This document shows positions 50,241-58,839 of a stretch of 64,000 bases of DNA, in pieces (the stretch's first letter is position 1; every line of letters starts with the position of its first letter). The position numbers and the translations under genes are program-made. The stretch covers positions 62,001 through 126,000 of the forward strand of contig NZ_LQOL01000081.1 in NCBI RefSeq assembly GCF_002101555.1. Reading direction: 5' to 3'. The notes under the pieces were generated by a model. That model searched no databases. It was not told the origin of the DNA and saw only the letters and a list, made by a program, of their open reading frames with translations. This DNA comes from Mycolicibacterium canariasense (GTDB taxonomy: Bacteria; Actinomycetota; Actinomycetes; Mycobacteriales; Mycobacteriaceae).

Positions 50241-50984
50241 CTATTTCTTGGCACCCTGCGCGGCCACCGCCGCCGCGCCCGCCGCGGCGGCCTCCGGATC
50301 CAGGTACTGACCGCCCGGCACCGTGGGCTTGAGATCTGCGTCCAGGTCGTAGCGCAGCGGTATGCCGGTGGGGATGTTCAGGCCGACGACCTCGTCGTCG
50401 GACATCCCGTCCAGGTACTTGACCAGCGCGCGCAGCGAGTTGCCGTGCGCGGCGATCAGCACGGTCTTGCCCGCCTTGAGGTCGGGCACGATGGCCTGCT
50501 CGAAGTACGGCACGAACCGGGCCACCACGTCGGCCAGGCATTCGGTCAGCGGTCCGCCGCCGATGTCGGCGTACCGCGGGTCGGCGTCCTGGCTGAACTC
50601 GCTGCCCTTCTCGATGGGCGGCGGCGGGGTGTCATAGCTGCGGCGCCAGGCCATGAACTGTTCCTCGCCGTACTTGGCCAGCGTCTCGGCCTTGTCCAGG
50701 CCCTGCAGTGCGCCGTAGTGCCGCTCGTTGAGCCGCCAGTCCCGGTGCACCGGGATCCACAGCCGGTCGGCGGCGTCCAGCGCCAGATGCGCGGTGGTGA
50801 TGGCGCGGCGCAGCAGTGACGTGTACAGCACGTCGGGCAGCACACCCTGTTCGCGCAGCAGCGTGCCGCCGCGCACCGCCTCGGCCCGGCCCTTGTCGGT
50901 CAGGTCGACATCGACCCATCCGGTGAACAGGTTCTTCTCGTTCCACTGGCTCTCGCCGTGGCGCAGCAGGATCAGGGTCGCCAT
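50241..50984 (-). CDS. gpmA: 2,3-bisphosphoglycerate-dependent phosphoglycerate mutase
   Basis: A 247-residue glycolytic mutase interconverting 3- and 2-phosphoglycerate. LLRHGESQWNEKNLFTGW carries the phospho-histidine; RRAITTAHLAL, NERHYGALQGLDKAE and VLIAAHGNSLRALVKYL complete the site. The start MATLILLRHGE is ATG 50984, with 50993 as alternative. The C-terminus has an alanine-rich tail. It follows the YbjN gene by 13 bases. Confidence 0.95.
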   Translation of the reverse strand: MATLILLRHGESQWNEKNLFTGWVDVDLTDKGRAEAVRGGTLLREQGVLPDVLYTSLLRRAITTAHLALDAADRLWIPVHRDWRLNERHYGALQGLDKAETLAKYGEEQFMAWRRSYDTPPPPIEKGSEFSQDADPRYADIGGGPLTECLADVVARFVPYFEQAIVPDLKAGKTVLIAAHGNSLRALVKYLDGMSDDEVVGLNIPTGIPLRYDLDADLKPTVPGGQYLDPEAAAAGAAAVAAQGAKK

Positions 50985-50997
50985 GACGGGCATTCTG

Positions 50998-51510
50998 TCA
51001 CGAGTCGTCGTGGTCGATCAGATGCGCGAAGGCCTGCAGGTTCTTCAGGGACTCCCCGCGGGCCACCCGCCATTGGTACTCCTTCTCGATGGACGAGCGG
51101 AAACCCAACTCCAGCAACGTGTTGAAGTCCGAGTCGACCGCCTCCAGCACCTGGCCGAGCACCCGGTCGATCTCGTCGGCGGTGACGGTCTCCAGGGCCA
51201 TCCGGCCCACCAGGTAGATGTCGCCGAGGTTGTCCAGGGTGTAGGCGACGCCGTAGAGCCTGCGGTTGCGCTTGAGCAGGAACCGGTACACCCCCTCGAA
51301 GTTCTCGTCCGGTTTGCGGCATACGAACGCCTCGACCCGCACCGAGTGCTCACCGATGCTCAGGATGGTGTTGGTCTTGAGCCGCCGTTCCCCCGGCAGC
51401 GCCACCACCAGCCCGGGCAGCCCACCGTGCGCACCCTGGTGGTGGGCGTACTCCAGCTCGTGCTCCTGCAGCGTCGCCTCGATGAGGTCTTGCACAGGCG
51501 TCGCGGTCAC
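50998..51510 (-). CDS. YbjN-domain protein (Rv0487-like)
   Basis: A 170-residue protein with the YbjN/type III-chaperone-like fold: VVALPGERRLKTNTILSIGEHSVRVEAFVCRKPDENFEGVYRFLLKRN covers the domain core. Members act as putative sensors or chaperones; no reaction is known. It overlaps mshA by 4 bases and precedes gpmA, the same order as in M. tuberculosis. Confidence 0.84.
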   Translation of the reverse strand: MTATPVQDLIEATLQEHELEYAHHQGAHGGLPGLVVALPGERRLKTNTILSIGEHSVRVEAFVCRKPDENFEGVYRFLLKRNRRLYGVAYTLDNLGDIYLVGRMALETVTADEIDRVLGQVLEAVDSDFNTLLELGFRSSIEKEYQWRVARGESLKNLQAFAHLIDHDDS

Positions 51511-52832
51511 AACCGCACCCCCCGGCGCATGCTGAACCGCCGCCCGCTGCGCCGCGCCGTCGCATCCCGGCGCGGGTGCCGCGCCCGGTAGTCGGCGATG
51601 GCCCGGCCGTAGCTGCCCAGCAGGGCGTCCACGGTGTGCGCCCAGGAGAAGCTGGCGGCATGCGCGACGGCCGCGGCGCCGAGGCGTTCCGGCCCGCTGG
51701 CCAGCAGCGCGCCGATGGCCGCGGCCCAGTGCTCGGGGTCGTGGCCGTCGACCAGGGCACCGGTCACGCCGTCGCGCACGGCGACCGGCAGGCCGCCCAC
51801 CGCGGCGGCCACCACCGGGGTGCCACAGGCCTGCGCCTCGACCGCAACCAGCCCGAAGGACTCCGAGTAGCTCGGCACCGCGACCAGGTCGGCGGCGCGG
51901 TAGACGTCGACCAGTTGGGTGCGCGACTGCGGCGGCAGGAAGGTGACCCGGTCGGCGATGCCGAGCCGGTCGGCCAGTTGCATCAACCCGTCGGGGGCGG
52001 CCAGCCCCGACCCGGACGGTCCACCGGCCACCACGACCCGCACGCCCGGCAATTCGGCCACCGCGCGCAGCAGCACGTCGGGTGCCTTCAGCGGCTGGAT
52101 ACGGCCCACGAAGGCCACGATCGGTTCGGCGGGATCCAGCCCGAGCGCGGCCCGCGCGGCGCGCTTGTCGCCGGGTGTGAAGACCTCCAGGTCCACCCCG
52201 GGGTGCACCACGTCGATCTGGGCGCGGGTGGCGTGGTGCAGCGAAACCAGTTGTTGCGCTTCGAGTTCGGTGTTGACGATGAGGCGGTCCGCCTCGTCGA
52301 CCACCTGCTGTTCACCGATCGCGCGCAGCGCGGGCTCCGGGGTGTCGCCGGCCGCCAGCGACGCATTCTTCACCGCCGCGAGCGTGTGCGCGGTGTGCAC
52401 CAACGGCACCGCCCATCGGTCCCGGGCCAGCCAGCCGACCTGACCGGACAGCCAGTAGTGCGAATGCACGATGTCGTAGTACCCGGGTTCGTGGTTGGCC
52501 TCGGCGCGTAGTACCCCTGCGGTGAACGCGCACAATTGCGTCGGCAGGTCGTTCTTGTCCAGCCCCTCGAACGGACCGGCCACCACGTTGCGCACCAGCA
52601 CACCGGGCGCGACCCGCACCACGGGCTCGTCCGCCGAGGACGTCGCCCTGGTGAAGATCTCCACGTCGACGCCGCGCCGAGCCATTTCCAGTGCGGTCTG
52701 CAGCACGTAGACGTTCATCCCACCGGCATCGCCGGTGCCGGGTTGGGCCAGCGGCGACGTGTGCACCGACAGCACCGCCACCCGCTTGGCCACCGGAGCG
52801 GCCACGGCGCTCAGTTCGGTTGGAAGACGCAC
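51507..52832 (-). CDS. mshA: D-inositol-3-phosphate glycosyltransferase MshA
   Basis: A 441-residue GT4 glycosyltransferase that joins GlcNAc from UDP-GlcNAc to 1L-myo-inositol-1-phosphate, the first step of mycothiol synthesis. GDAGGMNVYVLQTALEMARRG is the N-terminal acceptor region, FVGRIQPLKAPDVLLRA the domain linker, and SYSESFGLVAVEAQACGTPVV the UDP-sugar site. GTG 52832 lies 10 bases after the Rv0485-like stop, so it is in the transcript that starts with the poly-cysteine ORF. Confidence 0.95.
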   Translation of the reverse strand: MRLPTELSAVAAPVAKRVAVLSVHTSPLAQPGTGDAGGMNVYVLQTALEMARRGVDVEIFTRATSSADEPVVRVAPGVLVRNVVAGPFEGLDKNDLPTQLCAFTAGVLRAEANHEPGYYDIVHSHYWLSGQVGWLARDRWAVPLVHTAHTLAAVKNASLAAGDTPEPALRAIGEQQVVDEADRLIVNTELEAQQLVSLHHATRAQIDVVHPGVDLEVFTPGDKRAARAALGLDPAEPIVAFVGRIQPLKAPDVLLRAVAELPGVRVVVAGGPSGSGLAAPDGLMQLADRLGIADRVTFLPPQSRTQLVDVYRAADLVAVPSYSESFGLVAVEAQACGTPVVAAAVGGLPVAVRDGVTGALVDGHDPEHWAAAIGALLASGPERLGAAAVAHAASFSWAHTVDALLGSYGRAIADYRARHPRRDATARRSGRRFSMRRGVRL

Positions 52833-52842
52833 ATCGACATGT

Positions 52843-54147
52843 CTACACCCCGGGCGTCACGAGCTCGCCACGACGCAGCGCAGCGCGGCGCATGGCGGCG
52901 ATCGGGTCGGCGTAGAGCCCGCCCAGGGACACCACACCGGCGCCGGCCTCCTGGACACGGTTGCCGAACGCGGTGACCCGGATATCCCGGGCCGGCAGCA
53001 CCGACCGCGCGACGAACGCCCGCTCCAGCACCTCCATGCCCTCCGGGTACTCGGTGAAGGCCTGCCCGCCGACCACCAGGTCGTCGGGGTTGAGCATGTC
53101 GCGCAGCAGGGCCACCGCCTCGCCGAGCACCCGGGCACGCTCGTTGAGCAGGGTGCGGGCGCCGTCGTGTCCGGCCCGGGCGGCGCGCAGCACCGCGGTC
53201 AGTGTCGACGCCGGCCCCTCGGCCGGGATGATGCGCTGGGCCCGGGCCGCCGTGAGAACCGCCTCGTCACTGACCGTGGACTCCAATTGCCCACTGCCGC
53301 CCAGCAATTCGGATTTCACCGGGAGCGCGGCGATGGTGCCGGGGCCGCTGGCCGGCGAGTGCACCCGGCCGCCGATGGACAGCGCGTAACCGACCGTTTC
53401 GCGGGCGTAGACGTACAGGCTGGTGCCGGTCTGGGTACCCGGCCGACGCACCCCGAGCAGCAACTCGGCGCCGGCCATCGCGTCGACGTGCGAGGCCACC
53501 GACACCGGTAGACCCAGCGTCTCGGCCAGCACCGGGCCGACCGGCGCCCCCGACCAGCCCAGCCGCGGGTGGTCGAGGTAACCGGACACGCTGTCGACCA
53601 CCCCGCCGGCGGCCACCCCGACCCACAGCGGGCGCCTGCGGTGCCAGCGGCTCAGGTAGCGCCGGGCGCTGCCGGCCAGCGAGGCCAGCGCGGCATTCTG
53701 CGCGCCGCGCGGGGTGGGCGTCTCGACGACGTCGAGGGTGCGGCCGAACAGATCGGTCGCCACGATGCTGGTGGTGCGGGCGCCGATGTGCAGGCCGAGG
53801 GTGAGGAACGGCTCGTGGTTGACCTCGACCGGGACGCGGGGCCGGCCGATGGCGCCCGAGACCGCCAGATCGGCGCGCTCGCGCAGCACACCGGCATCCA
53901 GCAGGGCGGTGACCTGCCGGTTCACCGTGGCGATGCTCAGTCCGGTGGTTCGGGCGATGACGTCGCGGGCGATCGGTCCGCGCTGGCGGGCGGCGCCGAA
54001 CACGGCGGCGGCGGCCACGTCGGCGACCTTCAACGACGGGGCGACGATGTGGTGCCGGGCCAACAGGGCGCGTTTGGCGTGGGCCTTGGCGTTGACCACG
54101 GACGGGGCGGCGGTGGCGGAGGAAGCGGTGATGGTGGCGGTGCGCAT
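52843..54147 (-). CDS. ROK-family transcriptional regulator (Rv0485-like)
   Basis: A 434-residue protein with an N-terminal winged helix (ARQRGPIARDVIARTTGLSIATVNRQVTALLDAGVL, about 52-87) and a ROK sugar-kinase-fold domain. VGVAAGGVV and the SLGGLYADPI end are ROK features, but the ATP-site motifs are weak, so it is a regulator rather than a kinase. ATG 54147 has AAGGA 8 bases upstream. It is the first full gene of the mshA operon. Confidence 0.87.
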   Translation of the reverse strand: MRTATITASSATAAPSVVNAKAHAKRALLARHHIVAPSLKVADVAAAAVFGAARQRGPIARDVIARTTGLSIATVNRQVTALLDAGVLRERADLAVSGAIGRPRVPVEVNHEPFLTLGLHIGARTTSIVATDLFGRTLDVVETPTPRGAQNAALASLAGSARRYLSRWHRRRPLWVGVAAGGVVDSVSGYLDHPRLGWSGAPVGPVLAETLGLPVSVASHVDAMAGAELLLGVRRPGTQTGTSLYVYARETVGYALSIGGRVHSPASGPGTIAALPVKSELLGGSGQLESTVSDEAVLTAARAQRIIPAEGPASTLTAVLRAARAGHDGARTLLNERARVLGEAVALLRDMLNPDDLVVGGQAFTEYPEGMEVLERAFVARSVLPARDIRVTAFGNRVQEAGAGVVSLGGLYADPIAAMRRAALRRGELVTPGV

Positions 54148-54227
54148 AGCGGGGGTCCTTGGCCGAAGTCGGGTGGAGGTGGGGGCTTCTGCCACACCGT
54201 CGACGTCAGCGAGGACGAAAGGGTCCG

Positions 54228-54305
54228 CTAGAACAGTCGGGCGCGGCGGGATGCGCAACAACAACACGCACGCCGCACGAACATCACCGGACTGGTCTGC
54301 AACAC
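54228..54305 (-). CDS. leaderless poly-cysteine short ORF (cysteine attenuator candidate)
   Basis: A 25-residue frame beginning with GTG 54305 and ending TAG 54228-54230. It contains four consecutive cysteine codons (TGT TGT TGT TGC, 54266-54255) after VRRA and before ASRRARLF. TACGTT lies exactly six bases before the GTG, so transcription should start on the start codon; an internal ATG at 54284 is in frame. Short leaderless poly-cysteine ORFs act as cysteine-responsive attenuators in mycobacteria. This one precedes Rv0485-mshA by 80 bases, and mshA opens the pathway to cysteine-containing mycothiol. Confidence 0.75.
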   Translation of the reverse strand: MLQTSPVMFVRRACCCCASRRARLF

Positions 54306-54311
54306 ACGGTG

Positions 54312-54317
54312 AACGTA
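54312..54317 (-). promoter_or_regulatory. -10 element of the mshA operon promoter
   Basis: TACGTT (54317-54312) matches TANNNT and ends six bases before the GTG of the poly-cysteine ORF. No clear -35 is visible, which is common in mycobacterial promoters. The divergent SDR gene starts only 24 bases further at 54341, so the two promoters overlap. Confidence 0.55.
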
Positions 54318-54340
54318 GCACGGCAACTAAAGTTCGGGAC

Positions 54341-55090
54341 ATGACTTCCTCTCCAGCCACCCCTCGCGTCGCCGTGGTCACCGGCGCCAGTTCCGGCATC
54401 GGGGCCGCGACCGCGAAAACCCTTGCCGGACTTGGCTTTCATGTGGTTTGCGTGGCCCGCAGGGCCGACCGCATCGAGGCGCTCGCACGGGAGATCGGCG
54501 GGTCGGCGATTGTGGCGGACGTCACTTCCGAGGCGGACGTCAACCGGCTCGCCGAGACCCTGGACGGGGTTGCGGTGCTGGTGAACAACGCCGGCGGGGC
54601 CAAGGGCCTGGCGCCGGTCGCCGATGCCGACCTGGACGATTGGCGGTGGATGTGGGAGACCAACGTGCTGGGCACGCTGCGGGTGACCCGGGCGCTGCTG
54701 CCCAAACTCGTCGACTCCGGCGACGGGCTGGTCGTCACCGTCACCTCGATCGCGGCGTTCGAAACCTATGACGGCGGCGCGGGCTACACCTCGGCCAAAC
54801 ACGCCCAGGGCGCGCTGCACCGCACGCTGCGCGGTGAACTACTCGGAAAACCGGTGCGGCTCACCGAGATTGCGCCCGGCGCGGTCGAGACCGAGTTCTC
54901 CCTGGTGCGGTTCAAGGGCGACCAGGGCCGCGCCGACGCGGTGTACCAGGGCATCACCCCGCTGGTGGCCGAGGATGTCGCCGAGGTGATCGGCTTCGTC
55001 GCGTCCCGCCCCGCGCACGTCAACCTGGACCAGATCGTGATCCGGCCGCGTGATCAGGCTCCGCACGGGCGGTTCAACCGCCGGGTGTAG
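54341..55090 (+). CDS. short-chain dehydrogenase/reductase (Rv0484c-like)
   Basis: A 249-residue classical SDR: TGASSGIGAATAKTL cofactor loop, ARR after strand 2 (NADP preference), NNAGGAKG, catalytic Ser in TSIAAF and YTSAKHA, and APGAVETEF. It resembles YdfG-type 3-hydroxy acid dehydrogenases. It is divergent from Rv0485. The 3' end overlaps the converging transpeptidase gene by 17 bases. Confidence 0.87.
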   Translation: MTSSPATPRVAVVTGASSGIGAATAKTLAGLGFHVVCVARRADRIEALAREIGGSAIVADVTSEADVNRLAETLDGVAVLVNNAGGAKGLAPVADADLDDWRWMWETNVLGTLRVTRALLPKLVDSGDGLVVTVTSIAAFETYDGGAGYTSAKHAQGALHRTLRGELLGKPVRLTEIAPGAVETEFSLVRFKGDQGRADAVYQGITPLVAEDVAEVIGFVASRPAHVNLDQIVIRPRDQAPHGRFNRRV

Positions 55091-56402
55091 CGGCCGGACT
55101 GGTCGACGGGGGCGTCGTGGTCGTCGGCGTGCCCGACAGGGTGGGGGCGTCGGTCGGCGTGGCCGGCGCCGAGGCCGGGATGTCCTTGGGCGGCTTCTGC
55201 GAGCTCAGCGCCGACATGGCCTTCCACTCGTCCCAGGACACCGCCCAGTCCCAGATGTCGCCGTCGGCGTAGGACAGGTCGATGCGGGTGCCGGTGACCT
55301 CGACCGGATCGCCGTACACCGCGCTGTTGAAGTACTGCTGCGAGTTCTCCAGGTTCAAGTTGATGCAGCCGTTGGTGACGTTGGTGTTGCCCTGCGCGCC
55401 GACGCTGTTCGGATTGCAGTGGATGAACTCGCCGTTGTTGGAGATCCGGACGGCGAACCGCTCGTGCACGTTGGCGTACCCGGCGGCCGGGTTGGTCATG
55501 TAGAAGTCCTCGTACTTCTCGGTGACCACGTGGATGCCGCTGCGGGTGACGTTGCGGTCCAGGTCGCCCTCGCCGTAGCTGCACGGGAAATCCATGATGA
55601 CGCCCTCGTCGGTGATCACCTGTATCCGGTGACTGGACGCCTCGGCCTTGACCACCTGGCGCCGGCCGATGCTGATGTCGAGCGTGGAATCCGTTGCACC
55701 GTAAGCATCTTCACCGAACGGCACGCCGTAGAGGGCGGCCCGCACGTTCACCTTGGTGCCGGCCGGGTAGTACTCCCTGGTCCGGTAGTGCACCCGGGAG
55801 CCGCCCACCTCGTCGGGCAACCAGGCCCAGCTGCCCTCCACGGCCGGGGTCGTGGTGACCTTCAGCGCCTTCTCGATACCGGCCCGGTACTTGTCGTCGA
55901 TGGCCGCGTCGAACTGCAGGATGATCGGCGCCGCGACACCCACCACCTGGCCGTCGGCCAACTGGAACTGGCCGTTCACGGTGGTGGTCGGGTTGACCGT
56001 GGTGAAGCTGCCCTCGACCGGCACGGCCTTGCCGTCGCGCCCGACCACCGACCCGGCCCAGGTGTACTGCACGCCGTACCCGAGCGGCTCGGTCACCGTG
56101 AATCCGGTGCGGTCCTGGTTGAGCGCCCCGGCCACGGCCTTGCCCGCGGCGTTGGTGAGGCTGATGTGCTGGAACCACCCGTCGCTGACCGAGACGCCGA
56201 TCGGCGAGGTCGGCACCACGTCGTCGGCCTTGTCGACCGGGGTGTAGGTGATCACCGGGGTCGGCGGCGGGGCCGCGGACTCGGCGTGGGGGCTGATCGA
56301 TTTGCCCGCACATGCGGCCAGCAGACCGGCACTGCCGGCGGCGAGCACGGTGAGGGCACGCCGCCGATTCACTAGCGGGGACGTCTCACCTGCAGGGCTC
56401 AC
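55074..56402 (-). CDS. lprQ: L,D-transpeptidase LprQ (LdtMt5-type)
   Basis: A 442-residue exported enzyme that makes 3-3 cross-links in peptidoglycan. A signal sequence ends at the lipobox LLAAC. Two Ig-like domains follow (about 45-260), then the YkuD catalytic domain with the pattern HCNPNSVGAQGNTNVTNGCI, where the last Cys is the nucleophile. The family's usual SHGC is TNGC here, as in Rv0483. The Pro/Thr-rich tail (TPTDAPTLSGTPTTTTPPS) is probably in the wall. GTG 56402 or TTG 56411 is the start. Confidence 0.93.
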   Translation of the reverse strand: MSPAGETSPLVNRRRALTVLAAGSAGLLAACAGKSISPHAESAAPPPTPVITYTPVDKADDVVPTSPIGVSVSDGWFQHISLTNAAGKAVAGALNQDRTGFTVTEPLGYGVQYTWAGSVVGRDGKAVPVEGSFTTVNPTTTVNGQFQLADGQVVGVAAPIILQFDAAIDDKYRAGIEKALKVTTTPAVEGSWAWLPDEVGGSRVHYRTREYYPAGTKVNVRAALYGVPFGEDAYGATDSTLDISIGRRQVVKAEASSHRIQVITDEGVIMDFPCSYGEGDLDRNVTRSGIHVVTEKYEDFYMTNPAAGYANVHERFAVRISNNGEFIHCNPNSVGAQGNTNVTNGCINLNLENSQQYFNSAVYGDPVEVTGTRIDLSYADGDIWDWAVSWDEWKAMSALSSQKPPKDIPASAPATPTDAPTLSGTPTTTTPPSTSPAATPGG

Positions 56403-56417
56403 GTGGATCAAGGGTAC

Positions 56418-57500
56418 CTAGAGCCGGCACCCAAGCAGAATCGGCTCGGGTGTGAGCTCGATCCCGAAATGGTTGCGCACCCCGTCGCGCACCGTCCTGG
56501 CCAGCTCGACCAGATCGGCGGAGGTGGCACGGCCCCGGTTGGTGAGGGCCAGCGCGTGCTTGGTGGACAACGCCGCTGCCGCGTCCGGACCGGGGAATCC
56601 CTTGCCGAATCCGGCCTGTTCGACCAGCCAGCCCGCGGCCAGTTTGACCCCGTCGGGCGCGGGGTAGTTGGGCACCCGGCCCGGGTGAGCGGCCCGGATG
56701 CGCTCGAAGACCGCCGGCTCGACGACCGGATTGGTGAAGAACGACCCGGCGCTCCAGGTGTCGTGGTCGCTCGCGTCGAGCACCATGCCCTTGGCGGCCC
56801 GCAGCTCCAGCACGGCGTCGCGGACCCGGACCGGGTCGGTTCGATCCCCCGCCGTCACGCCCAGCGCGGTGGCCAGCTCGCCGTAGCGCAGCGGCGCGCT
56901 GCGGCCGTCGGGATCGAGCGCGAACTCGACCTCCAGCACCACCGCCCGCGACGAGTTCTTCAGGACGCTGTGCCGGTAGCCGAAGCCCAGTTCGGCCGGC
57001 GCCACCCAGCGGTCGTCCCCGGTACGACGGTCCAGCAGCCGTATCCGGGAGATGGTGTCGGCCACCTCGGCGCCGTAGGCGCCCACGTTCTGCACCGGCG
57101 TCGCGCCTGCCGAGCCGGGGATGCCGGACAGGCATTCCAAGCCGCCCAGCCCGTGCGCCAGGGCCGTGACCACCACGTCGTCCCAGCGCGCCCCGGCCTG
57201 CGCGCGCACGGTGGCGCCGGTGACGGTGATCTCGGTGTTGGCCACCGCCACCACGGTCAACCCGGTCAGATCGTCGGCCAGCAGCACGTTCGAGCCGCCG
57301 GCCAGCACCAGTACGTCGTCGGCGATGGGCAGCGCACGCAGCACGCCGACGAGTTTCTCGGTGGTGTCGCAGGTGATCAGGCGGTCGGCCACCGGACCGA
57401 CCCGCAGGGTGGTCAGCGGTGCCAGCGGGACGTCGTGGGCAACCGCCGCGCCCACGAAAGACTCACCGATCACGGGGGGTAACGGTAGCGTGGACGGCAT
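56418..57500 (-). CDS. murB: UDP-N-acetylenolpyruvoylglucosamine reductase MurB
   Basis: A 360-residue FAD enzyme making UDP-MurNAc in peptidoglycan synthesis. PLTTLRVGPVADRLI, LAGGSNVLLAD, GLECLSGIPGSAGATPVQNVGAYG and WSAGSFFTNPVV (active Ser) are MurB signatures, and KLAAGWLVEQAGFGKG ends the catalytic part. ATG 57500 overlaps the ATG of the divergent DUF2505 gene; GTG 57473 (VIGESFVGA) is a credible later start. It is followed by lprQ, another wall gene. Confidence 0.94.
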   Translation of the reverse strand: MPSTLPLPPVIGESFVGAAVAHDVPLAPLTTLRVGPVADRLITCDTTEKLVGVLRALPIADDVLVLAGGSNVLLADDLTGLTVVAVANTEITVTGATVRAQAGARWDDVVVTALAHGLGGLECLSGIPGSAGATPVQNVGAYGAEVADTISRIRLLDRRTGDDRWVAPAELGFGYRHSVLKNSSRAVVLEVEFALDPDGRSAPLRYGELATALGVTAGDRTDPVRVRDAVLELRAAKGMVLDASDHDTWSAGSFFTNPVVEPAVFERIRAAHPGRVPNYPAPDGVKLAAGWLVEQAGFGKGFPGPDAAAALSTKHALALTNRGRATSADLVELARTVRDGVRNHFGIELTPEPILLGCRL

Positions 57501-58029
57501 GCCACGTTCATTCGACCTGGCAGCCACCTACGAATACCCCGCCGCCGACGTGCACGCGGCGTTCTCCGAGAAGCAGTACTGGCTGACTCGGTTGGAGAAG
57601 TCCGGCTGCGACGAGATCTCACTGGACGTGCTGGAGACGGCCGCCGACGGCGGTATCGAGGTGGTGACCACCCAGACCGTCCGGCCCACCAAGTTGCCCG
57701 CGCTGGTCACCCAGTTCCACCGCGGCGACCTCACCCTGATCCGCGAGGAGCGCTGGACCCCGCTGCTCGGCGCGGAGTCCGGGGCCGGCCGCGCCACCGC
57801 GACCATCAAGGGTGACCTGCCCGGCACCCCGGCCAGGGTCGAGGCCACCGCGACGCTCTATGACACCACTGACGGAACCTGCGGCGCGCGCGGCGATGTG
57901 CACGTCACCATCGAGGTGAAGATCCCGCTGGTGGGCGGGAAGCTGGAGAATTTCATCGGTGGTCACCTGATGGAGATGCTGCGGTTGGAGCAGGTCTTCA
58001 CCAGCGAGTGGATCAGGGATCACGGCTGA
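57499..58029 (+). CDS. DUF2505 protein (Rv0481c-like)
   Basis: A 176-residue protein of the SRPBCC-like DUF2505 family, probably a small hydrophobic-ligand binder. MPRSFDLAATYEYPAADVHAAFSEKQYWLTR starts the domain and KLENFIGGHLMEMLRLEQVFTSEWI ends it. No enzymatic motif. ATG 57499-57501 shares two bases with the murB ATG on the other strand. Confidence 0.83.
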   Translation: MPRSFDLAATYEYPAADVHAAFSEKQYWLTRLEKSGCDEISLDVLETAADGGIEVVTTQTVRPTKLPALVTQFHRGDLTLIREERWTPLLGAESGAGRATATIKGDLPGTPARVEATATLYDTTDGTCGARGDVHVTIEVKIPLVGGKLENFIGGHLMEMLRLEQVFTSEWIRDHG

Positions 58030-58829
58030 GCAGGCCGGTCGGCTCGCCGCAGGGTAGACCGGTCGGCTCGCCGACGCGTGGCACCACGGGCTACAACCGG
58101 CTGCGCCGCAGCGACCGCTGGCTGGTGCACTCGCCCGCCGTCCGCGCGGCGCTGCTGGCCGCCGCGCAGCCGCTCGTCGTCGACCTCGGCTACGGCGCGC
58201 TGCCGGTCACCACCGTCGAGCTGGCCGCCCGGCTGCGCGCGGTCCGGCCCGATGTCCGGGTGGTCGGCCTGGAGATCGACCCGCAGCGGGTGGCCACCGC
58301 GCGCGCGGCGGACACCGGCGTCGAATTCGAGCTGGGCGGATTCGAATTGGCCGGCCTGCGGCCGGTGCTGGTACGTGCCTTCAACGTGTTGCGCCAGTAT
58401 CCGGTGACCGAGGTGGACAGCGCCTGGGAGCAGCTGCGCACCCGACTGGCCCCCGGCGGGCTGATCGTCGACGGCACCTGCGACGAGCTGGGCCGGCGCT
58501 GCTGCTGGGTGCTGCTCGACGCGTCGGGCCCGGTCAGCCTGACCCTGGCGTGTGATCCGTTCGCCATCGACCGCCCGTCCGATCTGGCCGAGCGACTGCC
58601 GAAGGTGCTCATCCACCACAACGTTGCGGGCCAGCCGATCCACGACCTGCTGACCGCGGCGGACCGCGCCTGGGCGGCGGCCGCCGGGCAGGGCGTGTTC
58701 GGCCCGCGGGTGCGCTGGCGGGCGATGCTCGACGCGCTGCGCGGCCAGGGACTGCCGGTGCAGCCGTCGCGCCGGCGGCTGCGCGACGGAGTGCTCACGG
58801 TGCCCTGGCAGGCCGTCGCGCCGCACTAG
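58008..58829 (+). CDS. SAM-dependent methyltransferase-like protein
   Basis: A 273-residue class I methyltransferase-like protein: VVDLGYGALPVTTVELAARLRAVRPDVRVVGLEIDP is motif I and II (the GxGxG loop reads LGYGA), and LAPGGLIVDGTCDELGRRCCWVLLD later. The first 30 residues are arginine/proline-rich, with RPVGSP repeated twice, so GTG 58008 may be too early. The target is unknown. It overlaps DUF2505 by 22 bases. Confidence 0.74.
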   Translation: MDQGSRLSRPVGSPQGRPVGSPTRGTTGYNRLRRSDRWLVHSPAVRAALLAAAQPLVVDLGYGALPVTTVELAARLRAVRPDVRVVGLEIDPQRVATARAADTGVEFELGGFELAGLRPVLVRAFNVLRQYPVTEVDSAWEQLRTRLAPGGLIVDGTCDELGRRCCWVLLDASGPVSLTLACDPFAIDRPSDLAERLPKVLIHHNVAGQPIHDLLTAADRAWAAAAGQGVFGPRVRWRAMLDALRGQGLPVQPSRRRLRDGVLTVPWQAVAPH

Positions 58830-58839
58830 GCTGGATGGC

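Noticed and set aside
58031..58075. Repeated RPVGSP-coding segment at the start of the methyltransferase frame
   Set aside because: It lies upstream of the conserved domain and may be outside the true gene; it is only two short imperfect copies.
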